This document shows positions 33,847 to 45,344 of a stretch of 64,000 nucleotides of DNA, piece after piece; position 1 is the stretch's first letter; each line of letters begins with the position of its first letter. Where the stretch lies: positions 1,011,501 through 1,075,500 of the forward strand of contig JASPKZ010007247.1 in assembly GCA_030220185.1 (NCBI GenBank), written 5' to 3'. The translations under genes were made by a program, and so were the position numbers. The notes under the pieces were generated by a model that saw only the letters and a list, made by a program, of their open reading frames with translations, was not told the DNA's origin and made no database searches. This DNA comes from Diploptera punctata (Eukaryota > Arthropoda > Insecta > Blattodea > Blaberidae).

Positions 33847-34469
33847 TAGAGGTCCGTGAAATTCACAAATCACGATAACGCAAAATGCTCTATTTCTGTC
33901 ATTTTCTTGTACCATTTCTTAACTACACTCCCCATAACCTAAAAAAAAAAAGCATTTATGAACCACGAAATAATGCGAAATGTTACGATAACACGAAATA
34001 ACACCGAAATTTAAAATTTTCAATGAGTTCCATAGATATTTTTGTTCTATTCGCGAAATTTTCATAATGTTTTTGGATTCCATCTTATTTTTAACTGCCA
34101 TATCTGATAGCACCATATCTGCTTCTTCCATGCACTCTTGTAAAGGGAGATGGTTGCAACACAATTCACAACATAGAGGTAATATTTTCTGTCCTTCTCA
34201 TGCTCCTTAAAAGGTAAATTTTACTTACAATTTAGTGACTAGGATTAAAATTTTATGAATTTTAGTGTATTAAAATCAATATCAATTGTACAAGCTACTT
34301 AAACTACTGGATATATCATTCTTATTGGATTTAATATACTAAACTAGGATTAAAAAGACTCAAATTAATTTTTTTTAGAATAATACGGGCAAATTCCCAA
34401 TAACATCGAAATCTTGAAATTCTAAAATGAATTTCCCCTAAAAATAAAACCACTTTCACGGATCTCTAC
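33847..34469. mobile_element. hAT-like element, single-unit relative
   Basis: Ends TAGAGGTCCGTGAAATTC and TTTCACGGATCTCTA; flanks CCCATTTG and CCTACTTG (6 of 8). Same family as 5394-6647 but without internal duplication. Confidence 0.8.
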
Positions 34470-34933
34470 CTACTTGTCTTTTTTGCTTCCCAGTGATTTA
34501 CAGGATCGAAATTAGTCAAAATGAATAGGCTGGGGATTTATCCACAGATTTTCATCATTCCACAATATACATTTTGGTGATGAATATATGGATATTTTGA
34601 AGAGATGCAATGTGAAGCAATCTTGATAGGTTGTAAGTAAAAACAAAATAATTGCCTTTTACTGGACGATTTTGGGACTGTTGATTTATTCTTAAGAAAC
34701 TCCCAAGATTTGTTTTCACTTTTAGATCTAAATATTTCGAATTATCTTCTTCTGTATCACACAATTATAAAAAAAATAATGCATGAAAATTTAAGTTTAA
34801 AAATCTTACAATATTCAACATACTTTATCAAATGAGTCAACTCACATATTAGCTTTTGAGATACATATTCAGGAGCTTCAAATTTCAATGTTAACCAATC
34901 TATTGTAATCAATGGTAAAGAGAACATTTTTTG

Positions 34934-35006
34934 CCTGAACCGAGAATCAAACCCCAAACCTTCAGCTTTCCGTGCTGATGCTCTGACAACTGAGCCAATT
35001 CAGGCT
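34934..35006 (-). repeat. tRNA-like sequence
   Basis: Minus: GCCTGAATTGGCTCAGTTGT, GAGCATCAGCACGGAAAGC and B box GGTTTGATTCTCGGTTCAGGC. Acceptor ends GCCTGAA/TTCAGGC pair fully, so it is a well-preserved tRNA-derived core without cassette arms. Confidence 0.6.
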
Positions 35007-35118
35007 TCATTCCCATCTTAATACTAAATTCATAAATACATAAATTCCCATCATTCATTGTTAATATTAATTTAATAAATAATGCTATAGCTATGTGGAT
35101 TCCCTTCATGTCTTCTTA

Positions 35119-35729
35119 GGGCCGCATGCAAATACATTAGTCTCTGGTGAGCTGAGTTTTCTTGAGAATGTGCAAAGTTTGAATTAGCGAATTGCTGACT
35201 GATCATGCATGAAAGTATTTTTTTTTGTAATATTGGCAAGAAATTACCCAGAATTCTCAGCGATAAAACCACTTCCGCTATTTTCGTCTGCTAGAGGAAT
35301 GCATTTATGCTTGCATCCTGGAAATAATACCGTATACGATGACGCCTGTGTTGCACGTTATTACACCGATTCTCCTGTTCTTCCAGTTGAATTCTTTGGT
35401 AGACTCTACCAAATTCCTCTTCTCCGCATATACTGAAAACATGATCGAAGCCTTCAAGGTCCAACATCTTGGATAAAGCAGCAAGGTTTGAAACTACATC
35501 GGTTGCAGGATGCAAGCATAAATGCGTTCCTCTAGCAGATGAAAATAACGGAAGTGGTTTTATCACTGAGAATTCTGGGTAATTTCTTGCCAATATTACG
35601 AAAACGACGACTTTCATGCATGACCAGTTAGTGGGTAGCTAATTCGATCTTTGCACTTGCTCACGGTGAGTCAGCTCACCAGTGATTGGAAGTAATTTGA
35701 GTAGAGACTAATGTATTTGCATGCGGCCC
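35119..35729. mobile_element. TA-flanked TIR transposon, mirrored copy
   Basis: Perfect ends GGGCCGCATGCAAATACATT and inverse, with TA outside both. The two halves are inverted copies of one coding segment (DFDHVFSICGEEEFGRVYQR on minus). They meet near 35500. Confidence 0.75.
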
Positions 35730-35927
35730 TAATTCTATTAATTCCTAACAGTGAATGATAAAGAAATGAATTTTTAAATTCCCAATGAAAAAGATTTTAT
35801 CTCCTAATTTCATCTAACCACACCAGAAGAACAGAAACCAACCAATATTTGTAACTCAATTGAAAAATAGTTTAAATATGTTCAGGTGAGAAGAATTATA
35901 TACTTTCATTAAATGTTTGGGACATAC

Positions 35928-36023
35928 CAAGTGTTGAGCTTTCTCTCGCAGCAGGTTGCAGGTTTCTTCATACAGCTGACGAGCACTTGTTACCAGTTCT
36001 GTTACTTGTGGTCGCAGATTTGG
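35928..36023 (-). CDS. DGKH: Diacylglycerol kinase exon, C-terminal helical region
   Basis: The 96-nt exon holds exactly 32 codons and is phase 0 at both ends. It encodes PNLRPQVTELVTSARQLYEE and TCNLLREKAQHL. The acceptor is GCTTGTTACAG and the donor GTATGTCC. The heptad-like spacing of leucines suggests a helical or coiled-coil region, which in this family lies between accessory and SAM domains. It sits between a TIR transposon (35119-35729) and a PLE (from about 36139), neither of which touches the splice sites. Confidence 0.88.
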
Positions 36024-36138
36024 CTGTAACAAGCATAGTGCAGGTTATGTAAAACCACGATTGCATTTCTAAACCCAGAATTCCAAAGGCCTATTTTCAT
36101 GATTCAACTATCCCTAATCTACATTGTTTAGTTGTTTC

Positions 36139-36855
36139 TTGACTCATCTCATACTTCGTAAATTAATGAGTCATTTTTTAACATCTTACCTCATATTTTA
36201 TGTTTCTTCAAACACGGGAACTAGTTTTCGAGAGAAGGATCTCTCTCATTTTCAACCGACATTATGACTACTGGATATTCGTTGGAATCGCCATTGATAA
36301 CGTTGCCATCTGGTGTTGATTTGATGAACTTTGAGATGAGGTCATGTTCATCAGGAACTAAGGAACACTTCAGAAATATTAAAAATGGTGAAATTGAAAA
36401 ATCAGCTATTGCAGCACATAGTTTATTGGAGAATCATAAAATTGAAAAAGAAGCCCTACTTTTAAAACATTTGGAAAAACCTTTAGAATTGACAATTTGG
36501 GCGAAGGTATATATTCAGAAGAACAAATTAAGATCCATAAATTTCGAGATTTCTGATGAACGTGACCTCATCTCAAAGTTCATCAAATCAACATCAGATA
36601 GCAATGTTATTGATGGAGATTCCAAAGATTCCAACGAAAATCCGGAAGTCATAATGTCAGTTGGAAATAAGAGAGATCCTTCTCTCGAAAACTAGTTCCC
36701 GTGTTTGAAGAAACATAAAATATGAGGTAAGATGTTAAAAAATGACTCAATTTAAGAATTAAGAACCTCATAATGTTATTTCCCATATTTAACTATGAGA
36801 TCACCTCATATTTCTTAACTCCCATAAGTATGGGGTGAGTCAAGAATTTCCTACC
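36139..36855. mobile_element. PLE inserted within an older PLE foldback
   Basis: The inner element (about 36155-36797) has a plus frame 36264-36695 with EHFRNIKNGEIEKSAIAAHS (GIY-YIG C-terminal) and degenerate ribozyme arms. The outer arms are TTGACTCATCTCATACTTC and AAGTATGGGGTGAGTCAAG. The junctions CATCTCATACTT and CACCTCATATTT match 10 of 12. Confidence 0.75.
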
Positions 36856-37009
36856 TACATAACTTAATCCCTAATCCATATTTTCAATACCCAAAATCTC
36901 AAATATAAATTATATAATATAAACAATTAAATTGATTTTCAATGTTTTTTTTTTCAATTAACATTTTCCAATCCAGGATAGAATCTAATTTAAGAAAGAA
37001 AAATTAATT

Positions 37010-37275
37010 ATATTAAAATTAATGTTGGGAAGTAAACATTATGAGGTTATATAATTAATATTGAGTGGAGAACATATTTTTAATAACTCACCTTATACAG
37101 TTTCAAATTTATTTGAGATCATTGAGAAATCAACAAACAGAGAATTTCAATAGTTGGAGTCATGACTGAACATGAATGAAAAATTCATTTGAAACCAATG
37201 GTCTCAAATAAATTTGAAATTGTATGAGATGAGTTATTAAAAATATGTTCTCCACTCAATATTAAAGAAAAATTA
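37010..37275 (+). mobile_element. PLE foldback
   Basis: Arms GAGTGGAGAACATATTTTTAAT and inverse, with GGGAAGTAAACATTATGAGG tail on the left. Ribozyme core mutated (ATTTGAAACCAATGGTCTC). Confidence 0.75.
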
Positions 37276-37280
37276 TTGTT

Positions 37281-37345
37281 TGAAACAGGATTCGAACCCT
37301 GGACCTCTAGTTCTACGTACTAGTGTGCTGTCTACTACACCATTC
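37281..37345 (-). repeat. tRNA-like sequence
   Basis: B box GGTTCGAATCC (minus) and TTTTTGAATGGTGTAGTAGA match 24314-24386. Confidence 0.55.
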
Positions 37346-37364
37346 AAAAATATAAAGCATTATA

Positions 37365-37635
37365 AAAATATAAAGCAATGAATTTTGATATTCCCGATGA
37401 GAATAATTTCATCTCCAAGTTCATAAATTGGCACCAGATGGCAGTTCAGATGATGATGTTAAATGGCAAAATTTTGACAGTTGAAGTTTGACTGAAGATG
37501 GAAGTAATACTATACTTTTGAAACTGGTATCGTGAAGAATACACAACTTTATAAGGTGAGATGTTAAAGCATTTTCTCCAACTCATTAATTAATGTAAAT
37601 GCCTCATAGTGTTTCCTCCCACTGTAATTTTGATT
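37365..37635 (+). mobile_element. PLE 3' fragment
   Basis: AATTTTGATATTCCCGATGA and ATCTCCAAGTTCATAAATTG are GIY-YIG C-terminal; then GACTGAAGATGGAAG, TTTTGAAACTGG, TTTATAAGGTGAGATG and GCCTCATAGTGTTTCC. Ribozyme partly intact (CTGAAGAT and GAAAC). Confidence 0.65.
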
Positions 37636-37889
37636 AAATGTAAGCAAATATTCACTTCCAGTTCCATATTCTAGAAATCCCAAGAAAGTTTTGTAGTTCC
37701 AACTGTCTCTTCAATGCTTACCTATCTATTAGTCATGAAATAGGTACTGCTTACGTCCAATAAAAATATGTAATGAAACAGACATTCAACAAGGAACATC
37801 TCTTGATATGCAAACAGACAGGAACAAAAACTCAGAAAATAAATTATAGGTCTGTACTGGGAAACAAGAGAAAGAAAAAATAGTGAAAG

Positions 37890-38320
37890 AAATAAAAAAT
37901 ATATTTGAAGAGAAAAATTTTCACCTAGACCGAGACTCGAACCCGGCACCTTTGGCTTGCCGGGCCAAATGCTCTACCAACTGAGCTACCGAGGCGAGTT
38001 ACAATCTAGACGCAAATTTTTCTCTTATATACGTTGTAATTCCCTATCACCAAATGTTTTTGAAACCATTGTTTCTATTTTTGCAAATGACGGCTTCGTT
38101 GTTAAGAAGACATTTAAGATAGAAGCAATGGTTTCAAAAGCATTTGGTGATAGGGAATTGCAACGTATATAAGAGAAAAATTTGCATCTAGATTGTAACT
38201 CGCCTCGGTAGCTCAGTTGGTAGAGCATTTGGCCCGGCAAGCCAAAGGTGCCGGGTTCGAGTCTCGGTCTAGGCGAACATTTTTCTCTTCAAATATAATT
38301 TATCTTTCATTGAGAAATGT
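37890..38320. repeat. Palindromic pair of tRNA-like cassettes
   Basis: A left cassette (minus, core 37934-37996) and a right cassette (plus, core 38200-38273) are inverted copies of about 200 bp meeting near 38110. The two similar open frames starting MPGQMLYQLSYRGELQSR on both strands come from this symmetry and are not genes. Confidence 0.9.
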
Positions 38321-38439
38321 TAAATTAATAATAAAAACATCAGAAATAAAAAATCTCATTATTATTAAATAACAGCTTGATACACACTTACTCAAGTTTC
38401 ATCTTCAAAATTTTGGTTTGGTTAGGCTAGAACATATCA

Positions 38440-39094
38440 TAATATTTAATTTTAGGAAGTTACATTTTGAGGTTATTTTAATTATATTATTGGGTACATA
38501 ATAAATTTCAAAATATATTTGAGAAGTTTAATATTAAATTAGCACCAAAAAATAACTACAGTTTAAATAAACTAATAAAAACCAACAAAAATGAAAAAAA
38601 CTGATAAAAATAAAAAGTCAGGAATATATCAAATTGAATGCATGGGTTGTGAAAAGATATATATAGGGAAAACAAAACGAAACCTAAAAATTAGAACCAA
38701 AGAACACATAAGAAATATTAAAAATGGAGAAATTGAAAAATCTGCAGTTGCTGCTCATGTTTGGTCTGAAAAACATAATATAAATTCAGACACTAAATTA
38801 TTAAAACAGTTAGAAAATACAAAAGAGCTGACTATTTGGGAAAAAAATTATATTCAGAAGAACAGAAACAGAGTTATGAATTTTGATATTCAGATGGAGG
38901 GTGACCTTGTTTGGAGGTTCTTTGGCCAACCACAGGATGGAGCTGACATCGACATCCAGGTGGTGCAACATAATGCAACATAAATAAAACCAGTCTGGGA
39001 AAGCTGACGATAAAACAGAATTGTTTTGAAACATGCCCAAGAACAAATCAACATTAATATTGAGGTAAGATGTCCAGACCAAAAATAATATAAT
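38440..39094 (+). mobile_element. PLE with GIY-YIG remnant and hammerhead
   Basis: Target repeats TAGAACATATCA at 38428-38439 and 39095-39106. Plus frame 38591-38983 gives KKSGIYQIECMGCEKIYIGK (GIY-YIG), then RTKEHIRNIKNGEIEKSAVA and GDLVWRFFGQPQDGADI. An inverted tail fragment lies at the 5' end. It is 5' truncated and lacks RT. Confidence 0.9.
38995..39045 (+). ncRNA. Hammerhead ribozyme motif
   Basis: CTGACGA 39004-39010, T, AAAACA/TGTTTT, GAAAC 39028-39032. Stem III palindrome is damaged (ACATGCCC). Confidence 0.7.
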
Positions 39095-39313
39095 TAGAAC
39101 ATATCAGCTTAATGTTGATTAGGTTATTTTAAAGTAGGATAGAAAAACTTAGGAATTGAATGGTATTTTCTAATAGCTTTTGATAAAAATATTCAGGAAA
39201 AAGTATTTTTAGAGAATGGGTTTCTGACAGAAAAAATTGGGAAATTGTCTAGAAATCCTTATATCATATCATTTAACTAAAGACATTTGGAACAGTATGA
39301 AGTTGTTACAAAC

Positions 39314-39431
39314 CCCTTCCACAATCTTGCCACCAGGGTGCACTTTCTCCAGATGAGCTGCTGTTTGCGCTGCTAGTTGGTACAGCTCAACTTCTATAGT
39401 TGGGTGTCTGATGGTCAGCAGCTTCACATAC
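39314..39431 (-). CDS. DGKH: Diacylglycerol kinase exon, C-terminal helical region
   Basis: The 118-nt exon has acceptor GTGTTTCAG and encodes YVKLLTIRHPTIEVELYQLA followed by AQTAAHLEKVHPGGKIVEG. HPxIEVELYQLA and LEKVHPGGK fit the conserved helical region downstream of the accessory domain in DGK eta/delta. The donor is a weak GTTTGTAAC, placed because it keeps phase 0 with the next exon. The first base completes a lysine codon split with the previous exon. Confidence 0.88.
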
Positions 39432-39993
39432 CTGAAACACAAATCGTAATCAAAACATCCATATTAATTTCTGAAGAAAAATAAAGAAATGTTACAATAA
39501 CTTAACACATCAGCCACCAGTTACGGACAACATTTCTAGATATCTTAACTAATTTCTTAACTTGCCATAAACCACTTTTTACCAAAATCTGTGTATGTTT
39601 TGCAATGGCACCACTGCACTTTTTGTAGCTACATGTTTTGTACTAGGTAGACAGATGACTTTAAATTTATGCACCATATTGGCAGACTTCATTACAAAGT
39701 GATGTGTACAGTAGTGTGCGGTGGTCAGAGCGATTACCTCAGCTGTATGACGAAAATGTGATGTATAGTTTATAAAAAAACTTTTATTCCGAATTATTCA
39801 GGTTACAAATAATATGATACCAAAATGCCTTGTAATTTAAAATTTTTAAAAATATAGACCCGGTAAATCTGGAGTTGGCCTACCTTGTTGTACAAGGTAA
39901 TTTTTTTCGTTGAAAGGTTTGCATGAAAATGGTCTCGTTTGTAAATTAAACAGTCACTTACATTCATTTTTACTAAATTGACAAATCACATTT

Positions 39994-40565
39994 TAACATT
40001 GAAGATATAGGCAAAGAGAACATAAAACATAGAATTGAATTGAGTAGCAAAATAATATCATCGTTAAATTCTGTATGGTGGGATAAGCATATTTGGAAAG
40101 ACACAAAAAAATATATTGGTAAAACATTGGTGGAATCTGTTGCAATGTATGGAAGTGAGGTATGGACAATTAATAAGTACTACAAGAATAGACTAATAGC
40201 TCTAGAAATGGATTATTTATGCAGAAGTGCCAGAAAGTCTAAATTAGAACATGTCACAAATAAGGAAATTAGAAACATAATGGAAGCAGAAAAAAGCATA
40301 ATTGAAAGAATTGAGGAGAAGGAATTAAAGTGGTTAGGACATGTTTTAAGAACGGAAGATGAGCGATGGCCAAAGCAACTATATGAATGGCATCCGAACA
40401 GAAAGAAGAAAAGAGGAAGACCAAAGTTAACATGGAAGGAAAACATGAAGACAGTAATGCAAGCTAGAGGGCTAAGCATCGAAGATGCCCAAGATCGTAG
40501 GCTTTGGAGGTTTGCCACGGGAAGACGGCAGCAGCTGTAAAAACCCAAAGATAGATAGATAGATA
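39994..40565 (+). mobile_element. 5'-truncated LINE with (GATA)n tail
   Basis: Target repeats GACAAATCACATTT at 39980-39993 and 40566-40579. The frame 40040-40540 has ESVAMYGSEVWTINKYYKNR, LKWLGHVLRTEDERWPKQLY and KKRGRPKLTWKENM, then a stop and a GATA tail. A clean target-primed insertion. Confidence 0.92.
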
Positions 40566-40579
40566 GACAAATCACATTT

Positions 40580-41365
40580 ATCAGTAACACTTCAAAACTT
40601 GTAAAAATGTATTAATAATGTGTTTTAACTGTTGCTTTCCACAAATAATATATACATGTTCATAATAATCCAATTGTTATTATTCAGTTACATAATATAA
40701 ATAAAACTTCTTAAATTAAGAGGTTGACAAAACATACCGCATAATCTTATTTATTTATTTTTCATATTTTGTAAAAATGTAACTAGCATAAATTAAATAT
40801 TATAAATTAAGAAATGTTATTTCGAAAAATTCTATTATTGAGGAATTGGTGCTTCCCAAATCAATCACATTTCTTCATCAAATGAATGTTTCATGAATCG
40901 ATCAGTCGAAACATCATTCAACCTTCTGTATACTTATTTGAGTTGTGATGTTAACTGGGTACAGCTAGTTGGTATTCAATAAAAAGTCGATGGAATAAGG
41001 CACAAGCTTCGTCTAGTGTGGATTATTGCTGGATATAGCAGGCAGTGATGTAATTTGCTTGTGTGAATTCATCTGCAGTGCAATAATTGGTGTTGGTGGG
41101 GATAACATAGAGGAAACACTCTATGTGTTTCTCTATGGAGATAATGTAAATACGCAGAAGTCTCCGTCAAACCGAATGTGATACATGTGAGCTGGCGCGG
41201 CGGGAATTTTGAATCAGAGAATGTTTCTGCAGACATGATGTATAGTAACTGAACACACGACTGGATTTGAAGTGAGGTATAAAACATTTTAATTTACAAC
41301 TTAAATTAAACCTCATAGTGATTTTTTTCCTTTAAAAGTTCAACACTAATTAGTGTCTATTCATG
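40580..41365. other. Intron with a weak PLE end
   Basis: ATTTGAAGTGAGGTATAAAAC and AAACCTCATAGTGATTTTTTTC at 41265-41332 look like a lone PLE 3' end. The rest is unassigned. Confidence 0.5.
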
Positions 41366-41372
41366 TACTCAC

Positions 41373-41542
41373 TTGACTAGAGTAGTAACTGATTCAATGA
41401 AGCTGAGCAGCAATTGGTTCTCTTCTTCAGTGAATGGAGACATGAGTGGCGTCTTGGTACCTCCCAAACTACTCTGCGAGTGAGACAATGCCTGCTGATG
41501 TCGCTGTTTCTCTTCCCATGCTCGCAGAGATGTCTCAAGAGC
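41373..41542 (-). CDS. DGKH: Diacylglycerol kinase exon, C-terminal linker
   Basis: The 170-nt exon encodes ALETSLRAWEEKQRHQQALS, then a serine/threonine-rich stretch and FTEEENQLLLSFIESVTTLV. The A-x-E-T-x-L-x-x-W-E-E-K-Q start follows directly on the NR that closes the previous exon, as in type II DGKs. It ends with AA, and the next exon begins with G, giving the lysine of KYVKL. The helical acidic segment is predicted to lead into the conserved helices before the SAM domain. The acceptor is unusual in ending ATAAG after a TTTTTG tract; the donor is GTGAGTAC. Confidence 0.9.
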
Positions 41543-41667
41543 CTTATTCAAAAACATTCAAGAGTTTTTATTAGCAAGCACCTCATAAAAACAGAAGTTA
41601 ATAGTTTATTTCCAATAAAGATTAAGAAGATTAAACCATAATATAAACTACAATTCACACATACTAT

Positions 41668-41690
41668 ATATATATATATATATATATACA
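41668..41690. repeat. (TA)n microsatellite
   Basis: Short pure TA run. Confidence 0.9.
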
Positions 41691-42049
41691 TTATCAGTGA
41701 GAGTGATAGATTTAAATAAAAACATCCTCATATATACTGATTTGTACATTAATGTTTCTTTTACTTTTTCTTGGATTTATAAAAATAGATTTAATTAATA
41801 TAATATATTAGTTAGGGATTATCAATGTTCTATTGTATTCTTCAACATGTTTATTTAATATTATCCTCTGAGGCTATTCAACTACAGATCCACTGGGTAA
41901 CCTGGACAACCTAAGAAGCGATGGAGGAACCAATTTCTATCCTGAAGCAGAACAGACCAATGACCTAATCCCCGATTATTATTGATTACGATTATTATCA
42001 TAAAATTAAAATTATTATTATATAATAAATATGAAAATCAAATAAAACT

Positions 42050-42230
42050 ATATTTGAAGAGAAAAATTTTCGCCTAGACCGAGACTCGAACCCGGGACCC
42101 TTGGCTTTCCGGGCCAAGCGCTCTACCAACTGAGCTACCAAGGCAAGTTGTGATCTAGACGCAAATTTTTCTCTTATATACGTTGCAATTCCCTCGCGCC
42201 AAATGCTTGAAACTGTAGCTTCTATCTTTG
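42050..42230 (-). repeat. tRNA-like cassette
   Basis: Minus core 42074-42146 with GCCTTGGTAGCTCAGTTGGT and GGTTCGAGTCTC; arms AAGAGAAAAATTTTCGCC and TTTTTCTCTTATATACG. Confidence 0.85.
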
Positions 42231-42349
42231 CAAATGGCGGCTTCTTGGTTAAGAAGACATTTATTGGGAATTTAACACTACTTTATAGCCAGTAGGGCTT
42301 CTATTGATGATTGTATTATTAATTTAACACTTCTCATCGAAGGATAAAT

Positions 42350-42475
42350 TATATTTGAAGAGAAAAATGTTTGCCTAGACCGAGACTCGAACCCGGGACC
42401 CTTGGCTTTCCGGGCCAAGGGTCCCGGGATCGAGTCGGTCTAGAGGAAAAAATTTTTCTCTTCAAATATAATTTA
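42350..42475. repeat. Palindrome of two tRNA-like 3' halves
   Basis: Two B-box halves with cassette arms meet at CTTGGCTTTCCGGGCCAAG, again at the anticodon stem. The same architecture as 22596-22712 from a different subfamily. Confidence 0.88.
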
Positions 42476-42539
42476 TCCTTCGATGAAAAGTGTTAAATTA
42501 ATAATAAAATCGTCAATAGAAGCCCTACTGGCTATAAAG

Positions 42540-42800
42540 TAGTGTTAAATTCCCAATAAATGTCTTCTTAACCAAGAAGCCGCCATTTGCAAAGATAGAA
42601 GCTATGGTTTCAAGCATTTGGCACGAGGGAATTACAACGTATATAAGAGAAAAATTTGCGTCTAGATCGCAACTTGCCTCGGTAGCTCAGTTGGTAGAGC
42701 GCTTGGCCCGGAAAGCCAAGGGTCCCGGGTTCGAGTCTCGGTCTAGGCGAAAATTTTTCTCTTCAAATATAATTTATCCTTTGATGAGAAGTGTTAAATT
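42540..42800 (+). repeat. tRNA-like cassette
   Basis: Core 42676-42750; A box TAGCTCAGTTGGTAGAGC, B box GGTTCGAGTCTC. Acceptor and T stems pair well. The anticodon stem must be six pairs with C33, so a functional tRNA is unlikely. Confidence 0.88.
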
Positions 42801-43182
42801 AATAATACAATCGTCAAATAAAACTATGTTTTATTTTTATTTAATTAATTATTATTATTATTGAATCTCCAAATATTTTGGAACCCTATTTTGCCACAAG
42901 GCATGTTAGGGTTATAGTTTACTATAACAATATTATACTATACATTGTAAAATATTAACTTATGGTTTTGAATGAGTGTTATGAATTACATAAATTGTCT
43001 ATAAGTGTCTTAGAAAAAATACTACATATTGTTATGAATTTCATAAAGTGTTTAGAATAATTTTGGTTCTTAAAAATCACTTCACACATTGAGGAGAAGC
43101 CTCATCATTGCTTAAAAGTAAGTTTAACTAGAATCTAGATTTTTTTTATCACTCACCTCATATTGTTCTTCTTATTTGACTA

Positions 43183-43230
43183 TAAACTAGTTTCGGAACA
43201 TAGTTTCTGTTCGATCCTCAGTATCGTCAC
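43183..43230 (-). ncRNA. Hammerhead ribozyme motif
   Basis: Minus: CTGAGGA (43221-43215), T, stem II with CGAACA/TGTTCC, GAAAC, ACTAGT, T17, TATAG. Confidence 0.7.
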
Positions 43231-43273
43231 AACTGTTGTTCAAGAGCTCTTCAAGACGACAGAACAACAGTCG

Positions 43274-43325
43274 TGACGATACTGAGGATGGAACAGAAAC
43301 TATGTTCCGAAACTAGTTTATAGTC
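43274..43325 (+). ncRNA. Hammerhead ribozyme motif, inverted partner
   Basis: CTGAGGA 43282-43288, T, GGAACA/TGTTCC with a 7-nt loop, GAAAC 43309-43313, ACTAGT, T17, TAT pairing with ATA before the core. Confidence 0.75.
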
Positions 43326-43649
43326 AAATAAGAAGAACAATATGAGGTGAGTGATAAAATAAATAAATAAAAAAATAAAAAATATAAAAAAATTCTACCT
43401 TAATGAATATACCTCATAGTGAGAATTCCTAAAATAAGTAGTTAACTAGAATCATTGTCTTTTGTTTATAGGACAATCAAATAAAACATGTTTTACAGAT
43501 TGGATTGATTCTTGACATTTGCAATTATGATCACTGTCTGGGTTAATATTAAATCTCCTAAAATAACTTTCAAATTTTCCATAAATTGTGTTGAGATGAA
43601 ATTTGGAATAAAATGTTTTATATTTAGCCTATGGCATACTGTAAGAAAG

Positions 43650-43990
43650 TCCCGCGCCGTAGCCGAGCGGTTAAGGTAGGAAGCCTTGGCGCAGAGCTAC
43701 GGGACTTGCGCTGGTTCGAGTCTCCATGGGGGAAGACATTTTCTCATGGTATTTCGGCCAGTATGGGACCGGTGCCCACCCAGCATCGTGATGCATTTGG
43801 GTAGCTACAATAAGTAGCGGCTCCAGGTTGAGGAAACCAGCTATAACGGCTGGGGGACTCGACATGCTGACCACATGTCACCCCTACACTGGCTGATTAT
43901 CATCTACCTCTGTGATTGACACATGTGGATGTGAGGCCAGCAGCCGGCTGGTAGGCTAAGGGCCTTGTAGGCCTGTCGCGCCAGGAGTTA
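43650..43990 (+). mobile_element. tRNA-headed SINE, family B, complete
   Basis: Target repeats TACTGTAAGAAAG (13 bp) at 43637-43649 and 43991-44003. Head CCCGCGCCGTAGCCGAGCGG; ends GGCCTGTCGCGCCAGGAGT. No poly(A). It sits in the dead LINE. Confidence 0.93.
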
Positions 43991-44030
43991 TACTGTAAGA
44001 AAGAAGAGCTCTTTAGTCAAAGCACCATTT

Positions 44031-44577
44031 GAACTTATTTTATTTTTGAGTCTGTTTATCTTCCTCAATATATGTTGATTTGTGATAACTGATAAAAAAA
44101 TCAGGAATATATCAAATTGAATGTACAGGTTGTGAAAAGATATATATAGGAAAAACAAAAAGAAACCTACAAATTAGAACCAAAGAACACATAAGAAATA
44201 TTAAAAATGCGAAAATAGAAAAATCTGCAGTTGCTGCTCATGTTTGGTCTGAAAAAAATAATATAAATTAAACAGTTAGAAAATACAAAAGAGCTGACTA
44301 TTTGGGAAAAAATCTTTATTCAGAAGAACAAAAACAGAGTTATGAACTTCGAAATACCGACGGAACATGACCTTGTTTGGAGGTTCTTTGGCCAACCACA
44401 GGGAGCTGACATCGACATCCAGGGTTTACAACATAAATCCAACCAGTCTGGGCAAGATGCTGAAGATAATTGGGATCCAATCGAAACATGTTCAAGAACA
44501 AATATTAATATTGAGGAAGATAAACAGACTCAAAATTAAAATAATTAAAAGAACCTCAAAATATTACTTTCTAAAAT
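44031..44577 (+). mobile_element. PLE with GIY-YIG remnant
   Basis: Target repeats AAAGCACCATTT at 44019-44030 and 44578-44589. Encodes SGIYQIECTGCEKIYIGKTK-type GIY-YIG then HDLVWRFFGQPQGADIDIQG, broken by indels. Ribozyme lost (AATTGGGATCCAATCGAAAC). Confidence 0.88.
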
Positions 44578-45344
44578 AAAGCACCATTTTGCACTCCTTA
44601 TCCAATGTTCATTCCAATCAGTGATGATATAGTCCAACAGTTTCTTTTTTACCTAGGATATTGGACACTTTAAAAATGAATAATGAAGCTCAGAAGATGC
44701 TGCAGATTTAGCTAATTGATCAGCAAGTTCATTTCCCGAAGTTCCCTGGTGCCCTCGTATCCAGGACAGGCACAGGAGTTTTGTGTAATTTTTTATGTAA
44801 TTTCTAATTTCTATTGAGTTTGGATTTAAATTAAATTTATCAGAAATTGATTGAAGAGCAGCCTGCGAGTCACTAAAAATACATGCACTACATTTGTATT
44901 GAAGATACCACTGTACTGCTTCTTTTATAGCATATAGTTCAGCTTGGAAAACAGAACAGGTAGGGGAGAGTTTGAATAGTTTGAAGAAAACTTCACTGTC
45001 TTCACAATAAACTACATAAGCACATCCAACTTGTACTTCCTCTTCTCCTGCAGTAAATCTTGATCCATCCATGTAAATGGTATAGGTATGGGTGTTTTCA
45101 CAGGTTTGCACGTATAGATTGTCATATTATGTGTCAGGATGTCCAGCAGCCATGAAAGACATAGCATAATCACAATCAAAAGTAAAGTGTTGAAATATCT
45201 TTGTACAATTTCTTTTAATATTGTTCAAGCCAGCTGAGTAAAGTGCACTTAGATGTAGAGGAAGAATACAATCAATGACAAGTGCTACAACTGTGGAAAT
45301 TGTACAATAAGATTTACTTATACATAATGCAAATCCTCATTGAA

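Larger units (their letters stand above)
43136..43441 (+). mobile_element. PLE foldback with two hammerheads
   Basis: Target repeats TTAACTAGAATC (12 bp) at 43124-43135 and 43442-43453. Arms of about 120 bp; tail ACCTCATAGTGAGAATTCC on the right. Confidence 0.9.

Noticed and set aside
37957..38240. Two MPGQMLYQLSYRGELQSR frames on opposite strands
   Set aside because: Produced by the cassette palindrome; no independent support for coding.
42604..42864. Open frame with SVAQLVERLARKAKGPGFES
   Set aside because: A translated tRNA-like cassette; this peptide type is a known artefact of tRNA-derived repeats.
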